Source: Candidatus Omnitrophota bacterium
GTDB lineage: Bacteria; Omnitrophota; Gorgyraeia; JABMRN01
Assembly (NCBI GenBank): GCA_028702395.1
Contig: JAQVOV010000006.1
Span: forward strand, 1-30,976
Reading direction: 5' to 3'
DNA: 30,976 nt
A program made the position numbers and the translations under genes. Of this stretch, positions 7,753-16,500 are shown in pieces. Under the pieces are notes generated by a model. The model saw only the letters and a list, made by a program, of their open reading frames with translations. It ran no database searches and was not told the DNA's origin. Position 1 is the stretch's first letter. Each line of letters begins with the position of its first letter.

Positions 7753-8949
7753 TTATTCTATTATCTGACTTACTACTCCAGCTCCTACTGTATGTCCGCC
7801 TTCTCTGATAGCAAATCTTAATTCTTTTTCCATTGCAATCGGCATTATAAGCTCTACTTCTACCTGTACGTTATCCCCTGGCATTACCATTTCTACGCCC
7901 TCAGGTAGTTTTACTGAGCCTGTTACATCTGTTGTTCTGAAATAAAATTGTGGTCTGTATCCATTGAAAAACGGGGTATGTCTTCCGCCTTCTTCTTTAC
8001 TTAGTATATATACTTTTCCTGTAAATTTCTTATGCGGCTTTATGCTTCCTGGCGCTGCCAATACTTGTCCTCTTTGTAGATCCTTCTTTTCTATTCCCCT
8101 TAACAGTAATCCTACGTTATCCCCTGCTTGCCCTTGATCCAAGAGTTTTCTGAACATTTCAACTCCTGTTACTACTGTCTGCATTGTGTCCTTTAACCCT
8201 ACTACTTCTATTGTTTCCCCTACCTTTACTATCCCTCTCTCTATTCTTCCTGTACCTACTGTACCTCTTCCTGTTATTGAAAATACATCTTCTACTGGCA
8301 TTAAAAATGGTTTATCTATTTCTCTTACTGGTATTGGCACAAATTCATCTAATGCCTTCAATAGATCCCCAATATATTTCTGTGCTTCAGGACTATCTGG
8401 AGATTCCATTGCCTTTAATGCACTTCCTCTTATTATCGGTGTTGTATCTCCTGGGAATTCATACTTTGTCAATAATTCTCTGATCTCTAACTCTACCAGC
8501 TCCAACAACTCTGCATCATCTACTAGATCAACCTTATTCAAAAATACTACTACTGCTGGCACGTTTACCTGTCTTGCTAATAGTATATGTTCTCTTGTCT
8601 GCGGCATTGGACCATCTGCTGCTGATACTACTAGTATTGCTCCATCCATCTGCGCTGCTCCTGTTATCATGTTCTTTATATAATCAGCATGTCCTGGGCA
8701 ATCTATATGTGCATAATGTCTTGTTTCTGATTCATACTCTACATGGGATACCTGTATTGTTACAACCTTTGAATCATCTCTTACTGTTCCGCCTTTTGCT
8801 ATATCTGCATAACTCTTTGCTGTTGCTTGTCCCTTTTTTGCAAGTACACTTAATATACCTGTTGTAAGTGATGTCTTACCATGGTCAATATGTCCTATTG
8901 TTCCTACGTTTACATGTGGTTTCGTTCTTTCGAATTTTTCCTTTGCCAT
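7753..8949 (-). CDS. tuf: Elongation factor Tu, copy 1
   Basis: GTPase that delivers aminoacyl-tRNA to the ribosomal A site. 398 residues. P-loop GHIDHGKT at 19-26, switch II DCPGHADY, and NKVD for guanine binding are intact, followed by the two beta-barrel domains (GTGRIERGIVKVGE; EEGGRHTPFFNGYRPQFYFR in part) and the ending REGGHTVGAGVVSQI. AAGGAG precedes ATG at 8949. The protein is identical to copy 2. It lies downstream of fusA as in a str operon, but two peptide genes and a terminator separate them, and it has its own promoter at 9191-9218. Confidence 0.98.
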   Translation of the reverse strand: MAKEKFERTKPHVNVGTIGHIDHGKTSLTTGILSVLAKKGQATAKSYADIAKGGTVRDDSKVVTIQVSHVEYESETRHYAHIDCPGHADYIKNMITGAAQMDGAILVVSAADGPMPQTREHILLARQVNVPAVVVFLNKVDLVDDAELLELVELEIRELLTKYEFPGDTTPIIRGSALKAMESPDSPEAQKYIGDLLKALDEFVPIPVREIDKPFLMPVEDVFSITGRGTVGTGRIERGIVKVGETIEVVGLKDTMQTVVTGVEMFRKLLDQGQAGDNVGLLLRGIEKKDLQRGQVLAAPGSIKPHKKFTGKVYILSKEEGGRHTPFFNGYRPQFYFRTTDVTGSVKLPEGVEMVMPGDNVQVEVELIMPIAMEKELRFAIREGGHTVGAGVVSQIIE

Positions 8950-8968
8950 GTTTTATTCTCCTTCTTTA

Positions 8969-9070
8969 GTGCTTCGTGCAACGTGCAAAAGCGCATCGCG
9001 TTTTGAGCTTTTTATGGGATTCTAATTTCCTCTAAATCTCACAGCACGTGGCTCGTAACTCGCAGCTCGA
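8969..9070. repeat. Facing heptad arrays in the tuf1 leader
   Basis: GTGCTTC, GTGCAAC and GTGCAAA at 8969-8989 face GCACGTG, GCTCGTA, ACTCGCA and GCTCGA at 9044-9070. The arms are partly complementary. This one lies in the 5' untranslated region of tuf copy 1 rather than between two co-transcribed genes. Confidence 0.6.
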
Positions 9071-9190
9071 TATTTTCGTCCGGATTAACAATTATACGAA
9101 GTGATACTAACATATAATCTTATCAGGAACTGATGTTTTTATATATTTAGTGACGACAGCTTAAAAGCTGTGGGCATAAACAATGTTGAC

Positions 9191-9218
9191 ATTGTATCAT
9201 AGGTGCAAACATTGTCAA
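9191..9218 (-). promoter_or_regulatory. Sigma-70-type promoter of tuf copy 1
   Basis: On the minus strand TTGACA (9218-9213), a 16-bp spacer and TACAAT (9196-9191). A perfect 7-bp inverted repeat (ACAATGT TG ACATTGT, 9180-9195) overlaps the -10 box and expected start site. The same arrangement occurs at 26594-26621. Confidence 0.75.
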
Positions 9219-9339
9219 CTCTTTTTTTTATTTTTTTTGATTTTTTGTCAAAAATAAATATACTAATGGTTTTGTGAAATTTTATCGTCGAGAGGGAGTC
9301 GTTCAAACAAACCAAACTACAACAAAATAATCCTGTTTT

Positions 9340-9564
9340 TTAAGATGGCTTTGAAAAAGATTCATACGCATAGCCAATTGCTCCCCATATATCTGCAACA
9401 CCTTTAACGGTTTGTGGACATGTATAAGCAGGCCCTCCTGCTCCATACTGGCAATGTGTACTGCCTGCATTAAAGAACATTCCTCCAATTTTACAAACAC
9501 TCATCACAGCTTGCTTGTCATCAAGTTTTAAGGCTTTTACTTTTGGTTGAAAATATTTTTTCAT
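9340..9564 (-). CDS. Small three-cysteine peptide, family member A
   Basis: Unrecognised 74-residue peptide. Family features: Tyr4, Pro7-Lys8-Val9, Gln18, Cys24, Gly27-Gly28 and aromatic residues at 30-31, then Cys38 and Cys49, Lys54 five residues after the last Cys, and a C-terminal Pro-Ser. Glycine-rich between the two distal cysteines (CQYGAGG then PAYTC), resembling member E. No strong Shine-Dalgarno, but a good promoter lies just upstream. No signal peptidase site is convincing. Could be a modified-peptide precursor or small secreted protein; function unknown. Confidence 0.8.
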   Translation of the reverse strand: MKKYFQPKVKALKLDDKQAVMSVCKIGGMFFNAGSTHCQYGAGGPAYTCPQTVKGVADIWGAIGYAYESFSKPS

Positions 9565-9591
9565 ATTAATTTTTCTGCTTGAACTGATTTA

Positions 9592-9620
9592 ATATTATCA
9601 AACTTTTGAGCTAAAATCAA
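9592..9620 (-). promoter_or_regulatory. Probable promoter of peptide gene A
   Basis: Minus-strand TTGATT (9620-9615), 17-bp spacer, then TAATAT (9597-9592) preceded by TG one base upstream, an extended -10 feature. The expected start gives a leader of about 20 nt before ATG at 9564. Confidence 0.5.
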
Positions 9621-9711
9621 GAAAAAAACAAGAGTTATATCCGAATAACAAGATGTCTGTCTTTATTATTATTTTCCCTTTTTCTATTTCATTTTAAACG
9701 AATTTAATACA

Positions 9712-9948
9712 CTAACTAGGAACTGCCCCCATATGAGCAGAAGTAGCAGAAACAGCTGTAACTGGATTTTGCTTTGGTGTATAGATACAAACGGAAACTA
9801 AAGTACCAGTATTGTAATAGCAGTTTGCAGCTATTAAAGAAGGTGTCAAAGCCCCCAAATATTGTCCTCCTACTTGACAAACATTCAGAACAACTTGTTT
9901 AGGGTCCATTGCAATTATCTGTATTTTTGGTTTTGTATATTCTTTCAT
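9712..9948 (-). CDS. Small three-cysteine peptide, family member B
   Basis: Unrecognised 78-residue paralogue of A. Conserved positions: Tyr4, Pro7-Lys8-Ile9, Gln18, Cys24, Gly27-Gly28, Tyr30; distal cysteines at 43 and 54, Lys59 five residues after the last Cys (followed by Gln where the others have Gly), and final Ala-Val-Pro-Ser. The middle is rich in Ala, Thr, Tyr and Asn and unlike A. AGGAT lies about 10 bases before ATG at 9948. It is 147 bp upstream of gene A; whether the two are co-transcribed is unclear because A has its own promoter-like sequence. Confidence 0.8.
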   Translation of the reverse strand: MKEYTKPKIQIIAMDPKQVVLNVCQVGGQYLGALTPSLIAANCYYNTGTLVSVCIYTPKQNPVTAVSATSAHMGAVPS

Positions 9949-10283
9949 ATATCATTATCCTGATCAATATAAAAAGGAACGCTATATTGGGATTTCATAG
10001 AACTACTTGTAATTGGCCATAAATTAAACTGTTTTTATTCTGGAACAACAGATTGTTTTATTATTTTATTTTTCTGTTTTTTCTCTTTTTTAGTTTACCA
10101 TATACTTAAAAAAAAGCAAATATAAACCTTAAAAAACATTTTTTTATAATCATAACAATGATAATTTATCAATGAGCATTGCTTTCTTTCAAAAAAAAGG
10201 GCAGAGATTATCTCTGCCCTTTTACAAACCTTATTCAAAAACTTCCACAAACTAGCCATGCTTAGCTCGCAGATGGTGACGTT
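9949..10283. other. fusA 3' region, no gene
   Basis: The gap between peptide gene B and fusA is strongly A/T-rich. It holds the fusA terminator at 10191-10223 and must hold the promoter of gene B, but I cannot pick a convincing -35/-10 pair. No open reading frame worth calling. Confidence 0.5.
10191..10223 (-). terminator. Intrinsic terminator of the str operon after fusA
   Basis: Perfect stem GGGCAGAGA / TCTCTGCCC around a 3-base loop, flanked by A/T pairs and followed on the minus strand by eight T. It starts about 60 bases after the fusA stop and should end rpsL-rpsG-fusA transcription before the peptide genes and tuf. Confidence 0.9.
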
Positions 10284-12374
10284 CTACTTTTTCGCAGTAC
10301 TCGTTCCTGTTCTTTCTTCAACTATTTTTTCAGAAAGATTTTTTGGAACTTCTTCATAATGCGAGAATTCCATAGTAGATGTTGCCCTGCCTTGTGTTAA
10401 GCTTCGTAATTGTGTAGCATAACCAAACATTGAGCTTAACGGACATATACCTTGTACGACCTTAGTATCATGTAATTGTTCTATTTGTTCGATCCTTGCT
10501 CTTTTAGAATTAAGATCACCTATTACATCTCCCAAATAATCTTCAGGAGTAGTAACCTCAAGTTTCATTATAGGTTCTAACAATACTGGAGTCGCTTTTC
10601 TGCATCCTTCTTTAAACCCTCTTGATGCTGCCATTTGAAAGGCAATATCTGAAGAGTCAACATCGTGATATGATCCATCATACAAAGTTATTTGTATATC
10701 TGTTGCAGGATAACCTGCTAACACACCTGTTTTCATTGCTTCGATCAAGCCTTTTTCAACAGAACTAAAAAATTCCCTTGGTATTGAACCGCCAGTGACC
10801 TTATTAAGAAAAACAAATCCTTTGCCTTGTTCAGATGGTTCTATAACAAGTTCAACGTGACCATATTGACCTCGACCACCAGTTTGAGATATGAATTTAC
10901 CTGTTGATTCAACCTTGGATTTAATTGTTTCTTTATATGCGACCTGCGGCTGCCCGACATTTGCTTCTACTTTAAATTCTCTTCTCATTCTATCAACTAG
11001 AACTTCAAGATGAAGTTCGCCCATTCCTGAAATGATCGTTTGCCCTGTCTCTTGATTATAGGATGTTCTAAAAGAAGGATCTTCACTGCTGAGTTTTCTC
11101 ATAGCTTCACCTAATTTATCCTGATCAGCCTTTGTTTTCGGTTCAATAGCAAGAGATATTACAGGGTCAGGAAATGTCATTCTTTCTAGAACAATAGGAG
11201 AGGCTTCATCACACATTGTATCTCCAGTTGTTGTATCTTTAAGACCAACAAGTGCTACAATATCTCCAGCCTGACAACTATCTATGATCTCCTGTTTATT
11301 TGAATGCATACAAACAAGCTTTCCTATTCTTTCTCTTTTATCTTTAGTTGCATTATAGGTATATGTACCTTTTTCGAGTTTCCCTGAATATACTCTTAAG
11401 TATGAAAGGTTTCCCACGAAAGGATCTGTCATTATCTTAAATACCAATCCGCAAAAAGGCTGTGCAGGATCAGGAAATCTTTCAATGATCTTCTCTTCAT
11501 CTCTTGGATCATGACCTTTTATAGGAGGCAGATCAACAGGTGACGGCAGAAAATTATTTACAGCATCTAAAAGTAATTGTACGCCTTTGTTTTTAAAGGC
11601 TGTTCCACATAGCATAGGAATAAATTTATTATCTATCGTAGCTTTTCTAATACCATTCATGATCTCTTCAACTGAGAATTCCCCATCTTCAAGATACTTT
11701 TCCATAAGAGTTTCATCAGATTCAGAAACATGTTCTATCATATTATGACGCCACTTTTCAGCAAGTTCTTTTAGATCTGCAGGGATCTCTCTTTCAATGA
11801 TCTTTGCATCTTGTTCATCCGATTCATATGTAAAAGCCTTCATTGTAACAAGATCTACAACTCCTTTGAACTTCTCTTCTTTACCTATAGGGATCTGTAT
11901 AGGCGTTGCTACTGTCCTTAGTTTTCTTTTTACATCCTCAACAACCTTAAAAAAATCCGACCCTATCCTATCCATTTTATTCACAAAAAGCATTCTTGGG
12001 ACTTTATATTTATTTGCTTGTCTCCAAACTGTTTCGGATTGCGGCTGAACTCCTCCTACCGCACACAAAACAACAACTGCACCATCTAAAACCTTAAGTG
12101 ATCTTTCAACCTCAATAGTAAAATCAACGTGACCAGGAGTATCAATGATATTGATAGTATTACCTTTCCAAGAACACTTTGTTGCAGCAGCAGTTATAGT
12201 TATCCCACGTTCCTGTTCTTGCTCCATCCAATCCATAGTTGCTGCTCCATCATGCACTTCCCCTGTTTTGTAATTCCTTCCGGTATAATACAAAATTCTT
12301 TCTGTACAAGTTGTTTTTCCAGCATCAATATGTGCAATAATACCAATATTCCTTAACTTTGATAGGTCACTCAT
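10284..12374 (-). CDS. fusA: Elongation factor G
   Basis: Translocase GTPase. 696 residues, normal length. P-loop AHIDAGKT at 14-21, RGITITAAAT (switch I), DTPGHVDF (switch II) and NKMD. Domain IV shows GRGQYGHVELVIEP and the C-terminal half has GYPATDIQITLYDGSYHDVDS (in part) and MFGYATQLRSLTQGRA, all typical. AAGGAG lies 5 bases before ATG at 12374. Third gene of the str group after rpsL and rpsG; tuf, which normally follows, is 1.3 kb away behind a terminator. Confidence 0.98.
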   Translation of the reverse strand: MSDLSKLRNIGIIAHIDAGKTTCTERILYYTGRNYKTGEVHDGAATMDWMEQEQERGITITAAATKCSWKGNTINIIDTPGHVDFTIEVERSLKVLDGAVVVLCAVGGVQPQSETVWRQANKYKVPRMLFVNKMDRIGSDFFKVVEDVKRKLRTVATPIQIPIGKEEKFKGVVDLVTMKAFTYESDEQDAKIIEREIPADLKELAEKWRHNMIEHVSESDETLMEKYLEDGEFSVEEIMNGIRKATIDNKFIPMLCGTAFKNKGVQLLLDAVNNFLPSPVDLPPIKGHDPRDEEKIIERFPDPAQPFCGLVFKIMTDPFVGNLSYLRVYSGKLEKGTYTYNATKDKRERIGKLVCMHSNKQEIIDSCQAGDIVALVGLKDTTTGDTMCDEASPIVLERMTFPDPVISLAIEPKTKADQDKLGEAMRKLSSEDPSFRTSYNQETGQTIISGMGELHLEVLVDRMRREFKVEANVGQPQVAYKETIKSKVESTGKFISQTGGRGQYGHVELVIEPSEQGKGFVFLNKVTGGSIPREFFSSVEKGLIEAMKTGVLAGYPATDIQITLYDGSYHDVDSSDIAFQMAASRGFKEGCRKATPVLLEPIMKLEVTTPEDYLGDVIGDLNSKRARIEQIEQLHDTKVVQGICPLSSMFGYATQLRSLTQGRATSTMEFSHYEEVPKNLSEKIVEERTGTSTAKK

Positions 12375-12396
12375 TATAACTCCTTTATAGCATTTA

Positions 12397-12492
12397 GTGA
12401 CTAGTAACTAGTGATCAGTGACTAGCAAGGTCTACAGACCTTTTATCTTAAGATCAATTTATCCTAGTCACTAGTTTCTAGTCTCTAGTCAC
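12397..12492. repeat. Facing heptad arrays, rpsG-fusA spacer
   Basis: Left arm 12397-12425 has units GTGACTA, GTAACTA, GTGATCA, GTGACTA, G. Right arm 12464-12492 has CTAGTCA, CTAGTTT, CTAGTCT, CTAGTCA, C. Each arm is 29 bp and they are complementary at 23 of 29 positions by my count. Between them is a second perfect hairpin, AAGGTCT AC AGACCTT. The clearest example in the window of the two arms sharing one word in opposite orientation. Confidence 0.82.
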
Positions 12493-12515
12493 AAACTCCT
12501 ATTAACTCTATTAAA

Positions 12516-12986
12516 TTACCAACGATAATGACTGAACGCTTTGTTAGCTTCTGCCATCTTATGTGTATCTTCTCTTTTCTTCATTGTCTGACCTTCCTTG
12601 TTGTATGCATCTAAAAGTTCTTGAGCAAGTCTCTGTTCCATAGGTCTGCCTTTTTTATCACGTGCGAACTTCTTTATCCACATCATAGCAAGGAAAATTC
12701 CTCTTTTGGGTTTAACTTCGATAGGGACTTGATATGTTGCTCCGCCTATTCTTCTTGATTTAACCTCAAGAAGCGGCCTGGCATTCTCAATAGCACGTGT
12801 AAATACTTCTACAGAATTTTTGTTGCCAGTTTTTTCTGAAATGATATCAAGTGCATTATAAACAATTGCTTCTGCTTTTGCTTTTTTGCCCTGTACCATA
12901 ATCATATTAATGAATTTTCCAACAAGCTGGCTATTGAACCTTGCGTCCGGCATTACTTCTCTTTTTTCAGCTCTTCTTCTTCTCAT
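12516..12986 (-). CDS. rpsG: 30S ribosomal protein S7
   Basis: Primary assembly protein of the 30S head. 156 residues with MRRRRAEKREVMPDARFNS at the N-terminus, VEVFTRAIENARPLLEVKSR in the middle and the ending HKMAEANKAFSHYRW. AAGGA upstream of ATG at 12986 supports the start. Second gene of the str group. Confidence 0.97.
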   Translation of the reverse strand: MRRRRAEKREVMPDARFNSQLVGKFINMIMVQGKKAKAEAIVYNALDIISEKTGNKNSVEVFTRAIENARPLLEVKSRRIGGATYQVPIEVKPKRGIFLAMMWIKKFARDKKGRPMEQRLAQELLDAYNKEGQTMKKREDTHKMAEANKAFSHYRW

Positions 12987-13002
12987 TTTTTATAATCCTT
13001 TT

Positions 13003-13085
13003 TGTGTATTGTGTCCATGTGTATTGTGTATTGTGCCATGGGCTCTCCTTACCCACCACTCATTACACATTACTCATTACACATA
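13003..13085. repeat. Facing heptad arrays, rpsL-rpsG spacer
   Basis: Left arm 13003-13038 is made of TGTGTAT (three copies), TGTGTCC and TGTGCCA with one extra base. Right arm 13058-13085 has ACTCATT, ACACATT, ACTCATT, ACACATA. The arms are partly complementary. The right arm begins one base after the rpsL stop. Confidence 0.75.
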
Positions 13086-13086
13086 A

Positions 13087-13461
13087 TTATTTTTTAGCGC
13101 GTTTTGCCCCGTATTTTGACCTAGATTTTTTTCTGTCATTTACTCCCGATGCATCAAGTTGTCCTCTAACAATGTGATATCTTACACCAGGCAGGTCTTT
13201 TACTCTTCCGCCTCTTACAGCCACGATAGAGTGTTCTTGAAGATTATGACCTTCTCCTGGGATATAAGCTGTTACCTCAACATTATTAGACAATCTGACC
13301 CTCGCAACTTTTCTTAAAGCTGAATTAGGCTTTTTAGGAGTTTGCGTTTTCACTTGTAAACAAACACCACGTCTTTGCGGACATTGCTGTAACGCAGGTG
13401 ATTTACTTTTGTTAGTATAAGTTTTTCTTCCAAATCTGATTAACTGATTTATTGTTGGCAT
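13087..13461 (-). CDS. rpsL: 30S ribosomal protein S12
   Basis: Decoding-centre protein. 124 residues with MPTINQLIRFGRKTYTNK, TPKKPNSALRKVARVRL and GEGHNLQEHSIVAVRGGRVK in part, then DLPGVRYHIVRG. The lysines equivalent to E. coli Lys42/43 (PKKPNS) and Lys87/88 (GGRVKDLPG) are wild type, so no streptomycin-resistance substitution is seen. GAGGAAG precedes ATG at 13461. First gene of the str group, 65 bp after rpoC. Confidence 0.97.
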   Translation of the reverse strand: MPTINQLIRFGRKTYTNKSKSPALQQCPQRRGVCLQVKTQTPKKPNSALRKVARVRLSNNVEVTAYIPGEGHNLQEHSIVAVRGGRVKDLPGVRYHIVRGQLDASGVNDRKKSRSKYGAKRAKK

Positions 13462-13526
13462 AATTTACTTCCTCATTTATTTTGCTTTTTATTCTTCATT
13501 GATCTTGAAATTTTTAAAGAAAAATA

Positions 13527-16500
13527 TTAACTCTCTAAAACTACCTCTTTTTTCTTTTCTTCTATTTCAGGAACATTTCTTACTAGATCAATATCATTAT
13601 GAGCATAGAATCCCGTACCTGCTGGTATCAAATGTCCCATAATTATATTTTCCTTTAACCCTATAAGGTGATCGATCTTTCCGCTAGAAGCAGCCTCAGT
13701 CAATACTTTTGTTGTCTCTTGGAAACTTGCCGCAGAAATAAAACTTTCAGTTGACAACGAAGCCTTAGTGATACCTAGCAATATTGGCTGTGCACTGGCC
13801 GGCTTGCCTTTCTTTTTTATTACACGTTTATTCTCTTCTTGGAAAACAAGTCTATCAATTTGTTCACCAACAAGAAAAGCAGTATCTCCTGACTCCTCGA
13901 TCTTGACTTTTCTGAGCATCTGCCTGACAATTACTTCTATGTGTTTGTCATTGATCTTTACACCCTGCAATCGATAAACTTCCTGAACTTCATTCACAAG
14001 ATATTCCTGTAAGGTCTTCTCTCCAGAAACCTTGAGAATATCCTGAGGAACAACTGGTCCGTCAACAAGCTGTTGTCCTGAATATACAATATCCCCTTTA
14101 TAAACATTCAAATGTTTTCCATGAGGAATTTCATATTCTTTTTTCATGCCTGTTGCACTTTTTATTATGACTTTTTTCTGTCCTTTTTTTGCTTCTCCGA
14201 ATTCAACGAATCCGTCTATTTCACTTATAATAGCAGGGTCTTTAGGCTTTCTTGCTTCAAAAAGTTCTGCAACCCTTGGAAGACCTCCTGTAATATCTTT
14301 TGTTTTTGTTTCCTGCCTTGGTGTTTTTGCAATGATCTCTCCTGCCAATACTTTCTGAGAATCTTTTACAACAATATGTGTACCGCTCGGTATAGAATAT
14401 ATTGCAGCCACTTCATCATTGTTATCAATGATAATGATCTGAGGATGGAAATCCCCTCTATGCTCAGTGATCACAACATTTTTAAGTTTAGTAACCGGGT
14501 CTATCTCTTCATGCATTGTAACCCCGGCAATAATATCCTCATATTTGACTTTACCTTTTACTTCAGATAATATCGGTGAAGTATAAGGATCCCATTTTAC
14601 ATACATCACACCTTTTGCGACCTCAGCTCCATCTTCGAAGAAAAGAATTGAACCATGCGGGACAGGGATCTTTTCAAGTTCTCTACCCTCTTTGGTATTT
14701 ATACTTACTTGTCCATTTCTATTAAGTACGATCAATTCTCCCTCTTTTTTAGTAGGAACTGCTTTAATCGTATGATATTTAATATAACCCTTGTTCTTTG
14801 CTTCCATAAAAGATTGTTCAACTTTTCTACTAGCTGTACCTCCGATATGGAAAGTTCTCATAGTAAGCTGTGTTCCTGGCTCACCTATAGATTGTGCAGC
14901 AACAACACCTACTGCTTCTCCCAGATCTGCCAGCCTACCTGTAGAAAGATTTCTGCCATAACACTTACTGCAAACACCCTTTTTAGCTTCACATGTAAGA
15001 ACACTTCTTATTCTTATCTTTTCTATACCAAGAGCTTCTATTTCCTGTGCTACCTCTTCAGTGATCTGATCTCCTGATTTAACAACGACCGTATCTGTAA
15101 CAATATCAGTGATATTATCCAGCGCAACACGCCCAACGATCCTTTCTGACAATGGAATAACTACTTCATCTCCCTCGATCATTGGACTGATAAATATCCC
15201 ATTAAGCGTTCCACAATCCTCTTCTGTAATAATTACATCCTGAGCAACATCAACAAGACGTCTGGTAAGATACCCTGCGTCCGCTGTTTTCAATGCAGTA
15301 TCTGCTAACCCTTTTCTTGCACCATGTGTTGAAATGAAATAATCAAGAACTGTTAATCCTTCACGGAAATTTGCAATAATAGGAGTTTCAATGATCTTGC
15401 CTGATGGTTTTGCCATAAGACCTCTCATACCTGCAAGCTGTCTTATCTGTTGTTTTGAACCTCGTGCACCTGAATCTGCCATCATAAATATTGGATTAAA
15501 TGGATCCAGCTCATCGAAAATGAAATCTGAGATAGCATCAGTAGTATGCGTCCAAAGGTCTATGATCTTGTTGTACCTTTCCTCATCTGTAATAAATCCT
15601 TGTTTATACTGTACTTCAACTTTTGAGACCTTTTCCATTGTTTTCTTTATATACTCTTCTTTTTTTGAAGGGATCTTAAGATCATCAACTGAAATAGATA
15701 TACCTGCTTTTGTTGCTTCTTCAAAACCTGTTTCTTTCAATCTATCCAAAAGCTCAACAACCTCTTTATGTCCTTTTAATTTATAGCACATAGCAATTAC
15801 TTTACTCATATTACCTTTGTTCATAATGTCATTGACATAAGGAACACCTTCAGGCAATAAATTATTGAACAAAATTCTACCTACAGTGGTTTCAATTATC
15901 TTACCATTACTTCTGAATTTTACCTTTGCATGGAGTTCTACTTCCTCATCCTGGTACGCTGTGAAAACTTCATCAGTATCAGCAAAAGCGAACCCTTCTC
16001 CTTTTGCTCCATTTCTTTGCAAAGTCATATAATAACATCCTAAGACTATATCCTGAGAAGGAACTGCAATAGGTCTTCCGTTAGCAGAAGAAAAAATGTT
16101 ATTACTTGCAAGCATTATAACTCTTGCTTCTATCTGCGCTTGTAAAGACAATGGAACGTGAACAGCCATCTGGTCACCATCAAAGTCAGCATTAAAAGCA
16201 GCACACACAAGAGGATGTATCCTAATTGCATTACCTTCTATCAGCTTTGGCTGAAAAGCCTGTATACCCAATCTATGCAAAGTAGGGGCTCTATTAAGCA
16301 ATACAGGATGATCCTTAATAACATCATCCAAAATATCCCATACTTCAAGTTTTGTTTTTTCAACCATCTTCTTTGCACTTTTTATGGTGTGAACAAAACC
16401 TTTATCTTTGAGTTTTCTGATTATAAATGGTTCAAACAATTCTAATGCCATTTTTTTAGGCAAACCGCACTCGTGAAGTTTAAGCTCAGGACCAATAACA

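Larger units (their letters stand above)
8950..9339 (-). other. tuf1 leader and upstream region without a gene
   Basis: This 390-bp gap holds the tuf ribosome-binding site, the heptad arms, a small hairpin (CAGCTT AA AAGCTG at 9158-9171), the promoter at 9191-9218 and a T/A-rich tract at 9221-9260. The transcript leader would be about 235 nt. No coding sequence is supported. Confidence 0.6.

Noticed and set aside
8184..8867. Long plus-strand frames opposite tuf (also at 25392-26075)
   Set aside because: They are antisense to a highly expressed conserved gene with strong codon bias; Leu- and Ser-rich translations are typical of such shadows.
8950..9190. Riboswitch or other known leader RNA in the long tuf1 leader
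   Set aside because: I see only a small CAGCTT/AAGCTG hairpin and the heptad arms, with no recognisable conserved riboswitch core.
9303..9500. 65-codon frame overlapping peptide gene A
   Set aside because: Different frame of the same DNA, no family features and no start signal; gene A has the conserved family pattern.
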